From: Kiritimatiellia bacterium | GTDB taxonomy: Bacteria > Verrucomicrobiota > Kiritimatiellia > RFP12 > UBA1067 | Assembly: GCA_017430155.1 (NCBI GenBank) | Contig: JAFRNO010000432.1 | Coordinates: forward strand, 1 to 14,641 | DNA: 14,641 bases | Reading direction: 5' to 3' | Part shown: piece by piece, positions 1-6,824 of the stretch | How positions within the stretch are numbered: the first letter of the stretch is position 1 | Layout: each line of letters starts with the position of its first letter | Program-made: the position numbers and the translations under genes | The notes under the pieces: generated by a model | What the model saw: the letters and a program-made list of their open reading frames with translations, nothing else | Database searches by the model: none | Told to the model about the DNA's origin: nothing

Positions 1-985
1 CAAGCTCGACGTGATGGGCGCGTGCCGCCGCGAGACGCTCAACCAGCATGACGACCTCGACCTCCACAAGGAGTCGCTCGGCACGGTGCCGGTGGCCGCC
101 GACGGCTCGGCGCAGTTCCGCATCCCCGCGCGCGTGCCGATCCAGCTGCAGGCCGTGGACACGAACGGTGTGGCGGTGTTCACGATGCGCTCGTTCATCT
201 ACGCGCAGAAGGGCGAGGTGCAGGGCTGCACGGGCTGCCACGAGAACAAGTTCAAGAGCGGCGCGGCGAAGTACGCGGTGCAGAGTCCGGCGGGCCGCAC
301 CACATACGACCCGAAACCCGAAGTCGACCTCGGCTACACGGGGCCGTTCAGCTTCACGAAGAGCGTGCAGCCGATCTTCGACCGCCACTGCATCTCCTGC
401 CACGGGCTCGACGAGGGACGGCGTCCCGCGTTCTCGCTCGTCGGCACAAACGGCGTCTACAACCTCATCAAGCGCAAGCAGATCTCCTTCGTGGCGAGCT
501 ACCGCGAGACGCGCGAATCGAAGCCGTACGATTACTTCGCGGCGGCGAGTCCGCTCTGGAAGAAGGTGAAGCGCGGTCACGGCGGCGCGAAGCTCTCCAA
601 GGACGAGCTACAGACGCTCGCGCTCTGGATGGACCTCAACGTGACGGAGTTCACCGTGGGCGGCGGCTACTCGTGGAACCGTCCGGAGTCGCGCGAGGTC
701 GATCCGGCGGGCGAGGCGGCATTGCGCGCGGCCGTGAAGGAGGCGCTGGGCGACAAGGTGGCGGCGCAGCCGTTCGACGCGCTCGTGAACCGCGGCATGG
801 AGGAGCGGAGCCGTATCCTGTGGCTCGTGAAGCCGGAGGACCGCGACCGCTTCCGGACGCTCGTCAAGGCGTCGCTCAAGCCGAAGCCCGCGCAGGACGT
901 CCAGGGTACCTGCGGACGCGACGACGCCTGCGAATGCAACTCCTGCTGGGTTCGTCGCGGCGGCTACAACAAGCCCAAGCGATGA
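1..985 (+). CDS. HzsA-like c-type cytochrome, C-terminal part (5' end outside window)
   Basis: The frame is open from the left edge, so the gene is partial; the GTG at 11 is internal. Two c-type haem sites (CxxCH) are visible, CTGCH at 227-241 and CISCH at 389-403. The stretch before the first (FRIPARVPIQLQAVD, then MRSFIYAQKGEVQGCTGCHE) is what I know from PVC proteins annotated as HzsA-related, which share the middle domain of the hydrazine synthase alpha subunit. The second site follows SVQPIFDRHC, a typical exported monohaem context. The protein is probably periplasmic and redox-active or haem-binding. It need not make hydrazine: the family is widespread outside anammox bacteria and mostly uncharacterised. 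The last 25 residues hold four cysteines in CGRDDACECNSC, possibly a metal or disulphide site. GC content is high and host-like, unlike the next genes. The stop lies 9 nt before the regulator start. Confidence 0.72.
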   Translation, partial: KLDVMGACRRETLNQHDDLDLHKESLGTVPVAADGSAQFRIPARVPIQLQAVDTNGVAVFTMRSFIYAQKGEVQGCTGCHENKFKSGAAKYAVQSPAGRTTYDPKPEVDLGYTGPFSFTKSVQPIFDRHCISCHGLDEGRRPAFSLVGTNGVYNLIKRKQISFVASYRETRESKPYDYFAAASPLWKKVKRGHGGAKLSKDELQTLALWMDLNVTEFTVGGGYSWNRPESREVDPAGEAALRAAVKEALGDKVAAQPFDALVNRGMEERSRILWLVKPEDRDRFRTLVKASLKPKPAQDVQGTCGRDDACECNSCWVRRGGYNKPKR

Positions 986-994
986 GGTTCAGTA

Positions 995-2083
995 ATGACG
1001 AGGATTCCGTTTATAGTTGACAGGAAACGACCTGGTGGATTAGTCACTCAAATGGCCGATGGTTTTCGGCAAGCAATTGAGACCGGATACTATAAGGCGG
1101 GAGATATCCTGCCGACGCTGCATGAACTCGCCCATGCGTTCGGGACTTCTCTTCGTGTACCGCGAGAGGCGATTTCCAGACTGAAGGCGGAAGGACTTGT
1201 TGATCCTCGTCAGGCAATCGGCAGCATGGTTGTGGGGCGGCGTTCTGCGCTATGGCTTGGGCATGTACTCTTTATACTCTGCGATGCGCCAGGTTCGTAC
1301 TACGCGAATGTGCTCGCCGGTGAGCTGCAGGGGAACTTGACGCAAGCCGGCTATCTCTTTACCCGTGTGACGTTACTCGACAAGCCTGGCGGTTTTGACG
1401 AGGGCGCGCTGGACGCCGCGCTTGCGCAGAACATTTCGCTTGCCGTTTTGTTCTGCAACCGCACCAATCGCATTCCGCGCAAACTCAACAGACGCGGAGT
1501 GCCGTTCATGGAAATCCGGGGGGGGGAACGGAGCGCCCCCCCGAAGTGCAGCAGCCTTATACGCTTTGCGCTTGATGTCGGATTGGAGGAATTCGTACTA
1601 GATTGCCGTAATGCCGGCGTGAAGACCGTTCTGCAAGTCTGCTTCAGGGGTGAGTGTGACATCGACGCCGTGCCTAGTCTTGAGGCTGCCGGAATAAATG
1701 TGCGCAGAGAGGTGTTCACCGCCCCGCCTGGCTTCGGACGTCTTGAAATGATTAAGCGCCGTGCATTCAAAAGATTCAAGAGCATCCTGTCGAATAGTCG
1801 CATAAAAGAGGACGTTGTGCTTTTTACCGATGATTTTCTTGCCGACGGCGCATTGCTGGCGTTTGTCGAGGCCGGTATCAGCGTGCCGGAGGATGTGAAG
1901 GTCGTGTCCTTTTCAAATGCGGGGTTTGGCCCTGTATTTGTGAAGGACCTCACTCGGCTGGAAATGGATCCCAGGGCGCACGGAGAGGCCGTGTCACGTC
2001 ATTTGTTGGCAGCCCTTAGCGGCGAGCATGTTCCTTCAGACCTCATCCTGCCTTCGGTATACCGCAAGGGCATGACGTTCTGA
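995..2083 (+). CDS. GntR-type HTH regulator with LacI-like sugar sensor domain (AraR-type architecture)
   Basis: A 362-residue transcription factor. Residues about 14-80 form a GntR winged helix: an LVTQMADGFRQAIETG opening, then AGDILPTLHELA, then VPREAISRLKAEGLV and a GSMVV wing. Residues about 88-350 resemble the periplasmic-binding-protein-like sensor of LacI/GalR regulators, ending in the usual DLTRLEMDPRAHGEAVSRHLL and LPSVYRK. This combination is known from AraR of Bacillus, a sugar-responsive repressor. The ATG at 995 has GAGG at 984-987, 7 nt upstream, overlapping the stop of the previous gene. Its neighbours downstream are three exported carbohydrate genes, so it probably controls them through the dyad at 2138-2152. 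The effector sugar cannot be read from the sequence. A G9 run and a C7 run (1518-1542) lie in the sensor-domain codons without breaking the frame. Confidence 0.85.
   Translation: MTRIPFIVDRKRPGGLVTQMADGFRQAIETGYYKAGDILPTLHELAHAFGTSLRVPREAISRLKAEGLVDPRQAIGSMVVGRRSALWLGHVLFILCDAPGSYYANVLAGELQGNLTQAGYLFTRVTLLDKPGGFDEGALDAALAQNISLAVLFCNRTNRIPRKLNRRGVPFMEIRGGERSAPPKCSSLIRFALDVGLEEFVLDCRNAGVKTVLQVCFRGECDIDAVPSLEAAGINVRREVFTAPPGFGRLEMIKRRAFKRFKSILSNSRIKEDVVLFTDDFLADGALLAFVEAGISVPEDVKVVSFSNAGFGPVFVKDLTRLEMDPRAHGEAVSRHLLAALSGEHVPSDLILPSVYRKGMTF
1518..1542 (+). repeat. G9 / C7 homopolymer pair inside the regulator gene
   Basis: Nine G (1518-1526) are followed nine bases later by seven C (1536-1542), so the two runs can pair as a seven-bp G-C stem. 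They encode R-G-G-E-R-S-A-P-P in the sensor domain, and the frame is intact on both sides. Such runs are prone to replication slippage and to sequencing error. Confidence 0.8.
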
Positions 2084-2091
2084 AACGCTCG

Positions 2092-2121
2092 TTCCGAGTT
2101 CGGCCGTCATGGCGGTCGGAA
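2092..2121 (+). terminator. Weak stem-loop after the regulator gene, possible terminator
   Basis: TTCCGA (2092-2097) pairs with TCGGAA (2116-2121), with a small inner GCC/GGC pairing (2103-2105 with 2111-2113) around a GTCAT loop. It begins 8 nt after the regulator stop. The following bases are T-rich but interrupted (TCTATTTCTCATTTT), so this is a poor intrinsic terminator and may only reduce readthrough. Confidence 0.3.
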
Positions 2122-2137
2122 TGTCTATTTCTCATTT

Positions 2138-2152
2138 TGTACATTGTGTACA
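2138..2152. promoter_or_regulatory. Operator-like dyad TGTACA-TTG-TGTACA
   Basis: Two TGTACA half-sites, each self-complementary, are separated by three bases; TGTACATT also repeats directly at 9-bp spacing (2138-2145, 2147-2154). GntR-family operators typically carry a GT..AC core, and the AraR operator of Bacillus also contains TTGTAC. The dyad ends 8 bp before the -35 box of the LamG operon and directly follows the GntR-type regulator gene, so it is the best candidate binding site for that regulator. The role (activation or repression) is not visible. Confidence 0.6.
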
Positions 2153-2160
2153 TTTTCTGC

Positions 2161-2189
2161 TTGTAATCTGCCATCGGAATGTGTATAAT
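2161..2189 (+). promoter_or_regulatory. Sigma70-type promoter of the LamG/GH123/DUF5107 operon
   Basis: A -35 box TTGTAA (2161-2166, four of six consensus bases) is followed by an exact 17-bp spacer and a perfect -10 box TATAAT (2184-2189). Transcription would start near 2196, giving an untranslated leader of about 50 nt before the ATG at 2246. Confidence 0.7.
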
Positions 2190-2230
2190 GACCGACGTAA
2201 AGCCCTTGTTAGGTGCAAGTCCAGCAAAAG

Positions 2231-2237
2231 AAAGGAA
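2231..2237 (+). promoter_or_regulatory. Ribosome binding site choosing the LamG gene start
   Basis: AAAGGAA lies 8 nt before the ATG at 2246. The alternative starts at 2213 (GTG), 2357 and 2369 (ATG) show no comparable site, so 2246 is preferred. Confidence 0.5.
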
Positions 2238-2245
2238 CGTTATCG

Positions 2246-4114
2246 ATGGCACGTCAAAAACGGCTCTGCGGCATCAGCGGAAACGTCGGGAATGTTGCAG
2301 GATTGCCACATGTGAAGTTGCGGTTCAAGTCATTAAGCCATCAAGTTCCCCGTGCGATGGCCAAATGCATGGGCGGAAGTTTCCCCGTTCGGCTCGCAGC
2401 CGTCCTGATGCTCATGGCAAGCGCCGTCTTGACAGCAGGAGCTGAGACAATAGCCTGGTATAGATTTGCAGAGGGAACCGCAGGTTCCCGCATCCCCAGT
2501 TCGACGGCCATCGTGAATTACGCAAGCCCAGGCGTTCTTGACGGCATCTGCGGGCAAGTTGACGCAAATGGCGTCCTGTCATTCGTCGATGCCGGGTACT
2601 TTCCGTATTCGCACGGCGCTTTCCCTGCCAACCTTGGCATTTCTGACCCTGTCGACAGAGTTAAGCATGCCAATGACCGCGCGTTTTATTTCCACACCTC
2701 GAAATGGGATCAATGGGATGGTGTTTCCGTGATAGCAAATGCCGACCAGGGGTATGGTTCATGTGTGGTTGTGCCATACGACAGCAGACTGGCCCTTGCA
2801 GGCTCGTGGACGGTAGAATGCATGTTTAGGTCAGCTGTGACCAACAACCAAGGCGCGGGTTTCCAGACAATACTGGCATTTCGAAATAGTTCGTCGAGTT
2901 CCAGCCGTTATTCCTGGCATGTGTTCACGCATAAAGACGGAACAATCCGAGCCGAGGTGTATCCCGCCGAAGGAACGGCCATATTTAGCAAATCCTTAAA
3001 TGTGAACGCCCATGACGGCAGATGGCACCATGTTGCCTTGCGATGCAGCAGCGAAGGATCGGGAACCTCTTATAAATATTCGCTGTGTTACGATTACGGT
3101 CAGATGGCATCGGCCAGCTCTTCGGCACCTGCATACTACAATCCAGATGCTGCGTTGCCTCTTGTCATCGGATGCACTCCGGGCAATCAATACCGCCGTT
3201 GGTGCGGGTGGATTGATGAAGTCCGCATATCTGGTGAACACTTGTCAATCGACGAGTTCCTGAGACCTGCGATGTACATGACGAACTTGACGTCATCCGC
3301 GACGGCATGTTTTGTCACTTACGGCGAAGAGGTCACAAACTTCTGGGGTCAGATCAAGACTGGCTGGACGAATGTCAATCTTAACAGCACTGCTGATTAC
3401 GGGCCTCGGGCATTCATGTCATGGTGTGCGAAGGCGACCGCACCGGAATTGGACACATCCGAACGCTATGCCGCCACAATCTACGGCATGACCGCACATG
3501 ACACCGTATTCCAAAGAATGGAAATCGTCGATACGTCCTCTGTCCACCAGATCACCAATGGCATTGGATACGCGGCTTCGCTCTATGTGGACGACCGTGT
3601 TGACGGCGTCCATACAGTGCTTGGCGACTCTTTCACGCTCGAATTATTTGCCAAGGCGCATGAGCGGCCGCATAGCAGGGGAGCATATTTGCTTCACTTG
3701 GGCGCGGAGATCAACAAATCCATGATGCTCTATGCGCTAATACGCGGCAACAACGCATTGGAGTTCGGTGCCGCAACAAACAAAGCCTCCGAAACCATGG
3801 CGGTAACGTCCTTCGCGACTTATCCAGGCTTCTGCGACGGGAAGTGGCATCATGTCGCCATAACCTACGACCGTGTGGCGCAGGTGTTCTCGGCCTGGGT
3901 GGACTACGAGTTGTTGGGAAAGCTTTCCGGAGTTGATTTCCCGTATCAGGACAGCGCTGCGCCGTTACAGGTGGGCGGAGGATATGCCATCGACGCGAAT
4001 CTCAAATTCAACGGGTGGATTGACGATTTCCGCATGTCTCGCCTGGCATTGTCCAGGAAAGAGTTCCTGTCGGACGTTAAGCACATTGTTGGCACTCAGA
4101 TATTGATTAGGTGA
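2246..4114 (+). CDS. Exported protein with two LamG-type (concanavalin A-like) domains
   Basis: The product has 622 residues from the ATG at 2246. A hydrophobic segment (about residues 48-63, VRLAAVLMLMASAVL) ending in TAGA, then ETIAWYRF, marks a signal peptide cleaved near residue 66. Two LamG_3-like jelly rolls follow, about residues 67-345 and 345-615. Each carries the family hallmark: DGRWHHVAL near 257 and DGKWHHVAIT near 531, then GWIDEVRIS near 322 and GWIDDFRMS near 591. Such domains usually bind glycans and have no catalytic residues; no enzyme domain is visible. It is the first gene of a three-gene operon whose next member is a glycosidase, so glycan capture outside the cytoplasm is the likely role (inference). 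Oddity: about 37 residues precede the more usual signal-peptide start at M38 or M42 (2357, 2369), so the true start could be one of those. Confidence 0.8.
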   Translation: MARQKRLCGISGNVGNVAGLPHVKLRFKSLSHQVPRAMAKCMGGSFPVRLAAVLMLMASAVLTAGAETIAWYRFAEGTAGSRIPSSTAIVNYASPGVLDGICGQVDANGVLSFVDAGYFPYSHGAFPANLGISDPVDRVKHANDRAFYFHTSKWDQWDGVSVIANADQGYGSCVVVPYDSRLALAGSWTVECMFRSAVTNNQGAGFQTILAFRNSSSSSSRYSWHVFTHKDGTIRAEVYPAEGTAIFSKSLNVNAHDGRWHHVALRCSSEGSGTSYKYSLCYDYGQMASASSSAPAYYNPDAALPLVIGCTPGNQYRRWCGWIDEVRISGEHLSIDEFLRPAMYMTNLTSSATACFVTYGEEVTNFWGQIKTGWTNVNLNSTADYGPRAFMSWCAKATAPELDTSERYAATIYGMTAHDTVFQRMEIVDTSSVHQITNGIGYAASLYVDDRVDGVHTVLGDSFTLELFAKAHERPHSRGAYLLHLGAEINKSMMLYALIRGNNALEFGAATNKASETMAVTSFATYPGFCDGKWHHVAITYDRVAQVFSAWVDYELLGKLSGVDFPYQDSAAPLQVGGGYAIDANLKFNGWIDDFRMSRLALSRKEFLSDVKHIVGTQILIR

Positions 4115-4118
4115 AGAC

Positions 4119-6824
4119 ATGAGGAACGCGCCGTTTTTCCTAACCGCCGTCTTTGTGGCGGCATCTGTTTCAGTTCTTGACATGTCTGCCGCCGGTCGTC
4201 TGGCCTCTGTGGGCGCGGGATTGGTAGAACCGATACTGACCGTCCCAGGAGAACTTGACGCCATGCTCGGTCATGGCCATGTGCAAGGGGCTAGCTGCTC
4301 TGAGAATGCCATTTACCTTTCATACGCTAGGGGGGTATTCAAGCTAGACTGGGACGGGCACGTCACGGAATCATGTACCTCGCGCGGGCATCTTGGGGAC
4401 ATTGCCTATGCCGACGGCCGGATATATGGGGTCTATGGGCTTGATGGCGTGGGGGAAAACGAGTCGCCATGCTTTGTCTCGGTATGGGATGAAGACCTTA
4501 ATCCAATTGCCGAGCGTCAATATCCAGAACTGCTCAATTATAGAGGATTTGGCCCGGCCGTCGTCCTCGACGGTGTCCTCTACACATCGGGCACGCTTCG
4601 TGATGATGCCAGCAGAACAAACCGTTGGGCCCATCCGCCGCACCGGGACGTAACGGTTTTCGGCTTGTCGACTAACAATCTTTCGCTTCTTTGGCGGCAT
4701 GACGTCGAGTTCGATTATCCCATCCATTTCGGGGTACAGACTTTTGGCACTGACGGCGTGAATATCCTCTATGGCAACTATGGCGCGAGGAAGGAGGAAG
4801 GCAATGTTAGGAATCTGAATTTTTCGCGTACAACGAAGGACTTCAAACTCATTGACAGCCAGAGTTTCAATGCGGCGGAGGGATTCTGCCTAGTGCCTGA
4901 GACTGTCTCGGGGCGTAACGCGCCCGTGTTCTTCCGTGTGGTAGCGCTTGGAGGTAACATGCAACAATGGACTAAGGGAGTTAATCCTCCGCGAGTGCGC
5001 CTTGAGTTCTTTGAATATGACCCCATCACAGGATGCATGCGGAGCATCACCGACTACTCGCGCGGATCCGGCGGCAGGCAACCTGTGTTAGAGGAACGAC
5101 GTAGCGGATTGGAGGGTTTTCGCTCTGCATGCGACTCTGCTGGGCAGAAAGGTCGGTTTTGCGTCGGGATCGCAACGTCGATGGAAAAGATTCGCCCTCG
5201 TGATGGCGCCCTTCCCCTGGCGGCGCGTTCTTTCTCCGTTCGCTTGGCGAGGGGGGAAAAGGAGTCTGTGCAGTTGTTCGTCATGCCAAGGACCGATACG
5301 CTTAAGAATGTGAGCGTAGCAGTCGACATGGGGAGGTCGGGCTTCGCATCGTCAAACATTTCCGTATCTACACTTGGTTACGTGAATATTACGAACGCCC
5401 CTCCGTATGGGGCAGGCGTCGACGAGCCTTCCTCCAGCGCGCCGGGATATGTCCGCAAGTCTGTCAAGTGCCAACTCGGCTGGTGGCCTGATCCGATACT
5501 TTCCCACGTGAAACGCGTCGATGTCGCCTTAGGCGATGTTCAAGGTTTCTGGATTCGTGTTTCCGCTCCCTCTTGCCAGAAAGCGGCAACATATTCTGGT
5601 CATGTCATCGTGAGTGCCGATGACGCCGTGCCAGCGTCGTTCCCTTTTACCGTCCGCGTTAACGACTTCAATGTTCCCCAAACCCCGGAATTGCCTCTCG
5701 CGGTGTCCTTCCGTCCTGCACCAGGGCCGTCCGGATGGGTTGACAACGACGAATCCAGACGCCTCATCGGGGATCCACTAGCACCTGTCAACATCTGGAA
5801 ACGCCACAAGGACGAATGGTGCGATTTCATTACAGACAGGTACATCTCCTATGACTGGCTGTCATGCTGCAATTCGTCGTATCCGGACTTTGCCATGCTC
5901 GCACGCCAGGCGCGAAACGGGCTGGAAGGGCGATTTAATCTCGGATACTGGTTCCCTCCTGCCGTACTCACAAACGAATCCGAAGTGGCCGCATGGCGCC
6001 GCGACGTGTCTGACCGCCTTGTTAAAGCGTTCAGGCAGGCACGTGCGCAAGGCCTTCTGCACCGTGCCTACCTCTATGGATGCGATGAAGCGGGGATTGA
6101 GAATTTCGACAGAATCGCATTCGCCGTTGACGAGCTTAAAAGGCGCATGCCTGGCGTGCCGCTGTCCACCACGGCGTTCGACAGCACCTATGGCATGACA
6201 GGTGCGCTGTCAAGGATAGATTGGTTCACTCCCCAGACTTCTGCATTCGATTCCGATATGGCAGTTGCTGCCCGTTCGGCCGGCAAGAAGGTCTGGTGGT
6301 ATTTTGCCTGTGACCAGCATGCGCCTTATGCCAATTGCTTCATCGAGGGACAGGCGATTGAGATGCGCAGCGTAATGGGCGCTCAGGCGGTCAAATATCG
6401 GCCTGACGGATTCCTCTATTACGAAAACTCCATTTGGTGCTCTTCCCGCCCCGTCGGCGACTCGCCTTTCACGAATTGGGATCCACGAGGCTGGGAGTGG
6501 GATCCACGTGGGCGTCGCAACTACCATGGAGACGGTTCCTGGACATGTGTAGGACCTGACGGGATTCCCCTCTCCACGATCCGCTTGGAGAACTTCGCAG
6601 ACGGACTGGAAGACTACGCCTATGCCATGGCGCTGGAGAGGAAGATTGCCGCGCTCGAACGAAAAGGCGATGGAGGCGACCCCGCCGCCAGACTCTGGTT
6701 GCGCCGCGCGCGCGCACTTCTCGCCGTGCCGCGTGAGGTGGTGGATTCCGTGCGAAATTTCTCAGACGACCCGGCGACGCTCTATCGTTGGCGTGACGAG
6801 ATGGCGGACTTGATAGAGAAATGA
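4119..6824 (+). CDS. Exported beta-propeller / GH123-type (DUF4091) glycoside hydrolase fusion
   Basis: The product has 901 residues. Residues 1-25 are a signal peptide (FFLTAVFVAASVSVL, then MSAA). Residues about 30-335 contain repeated beta-rich motifs such as AIYLSYARGVFKLDWDG and GDIAYADGRIYGVYG, suggesting a beta-propeller. Residues about 355-535 resemble the beta-sandwich before GH123 catalytic domains (KESVQLFVMP, GFWIRVSAP, ATYSGHVIVSA). Residues about 540-890 match the GH123/DUF4091 TIM barrel, ending in the characteristic GDGSW, then PLSTIRLENFADGLEDYAYA. GH123 enzymes are known beta-N-acetylgalactosaminidases using an adjacent Asp-Glu pair; here YLYGCDEAG puts D656-E657 in that place. 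GalNAc specificity is inferred, since DUF4091 proteins are more diverse. AGGTGA at 4109-4114 serves the ATG at 4119, 4 nt after the LamG stop, so the two are cotranslated. The propeller may bind substrate or be a second active module. Confidence 0.78.
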   Translation: MRNAPFFLTAVFVAASVSVLDMSAAGRLASVGAGLVEPILTVPGELDAMLGHGHVQGASCSENAIYLSYARGVFKLDWDGHVTESCTSRGHLGDIAYADGRIYGVYGLDGVGENESPCFVSVWDEDLNPIAERQYPELLNYRGFGPAVVLDGVLYTSGTLRDDASRTNRWAHPPHRDVTVFGLSTNNLSLLWRHDVEFDYPIHFGVQTFGTDGVNILYGNYGARKEEGNVRNLNFSRTTKDFKLIDSQSFNAAEGFCLVPETVSGRNAPVFFRVVALGGNMQQWTKGVNPPRVRLEFFEYDPITGCMRSITDYSRGSGGRQPVLEERRSGLEGFRSACDSAGQKGRFCVGIATSMEKIRPRDGALPLAARSFSVRLARGEKESVQLFVMPRTDTLKNVSVAVDMGRSGFASSNISVSTLGYVNITNAPPYGAGVDEPSSSAPGYVRKSVKCQLGWWPDPILSHVKRVDVALGDVQGFWIRVSAPSCQKAATYSGHVIVSADDAVPASFPFTVRVNDFNVPQTPELPLAVSFRPAPGPSGWVDNDESRRLIGDPLAPVNIWKRHKDEWCDFITDRYISYDWLSCCNSSYPDFAMLARQARNGLEGRFNLGYWFPPAVLTNESEVAAWRRDVSDRLVKAFRQARAQGLLHRAYLYGCDEAGIENFDRIAFAVDELKRRMPGVPLSTTAFDSTYGMTGALSRIDWFTPQTSAFDSDMAVAARSAGKKVWWYFACDQHAPYANCFIEGQAIEMRSVMGAQAVKYRPDGFLYYENSIWCSSRPVGDSPFTNWDPRGWEWDPRGRRNYHGDGSWTCVGPDGIPLSTIRLENFADGLEDYAYAMALERKIAALERKGDGGDPAARLWLRRARALLAVPREVVDSVRNFSDDPATLYRWRDEMADLIEK

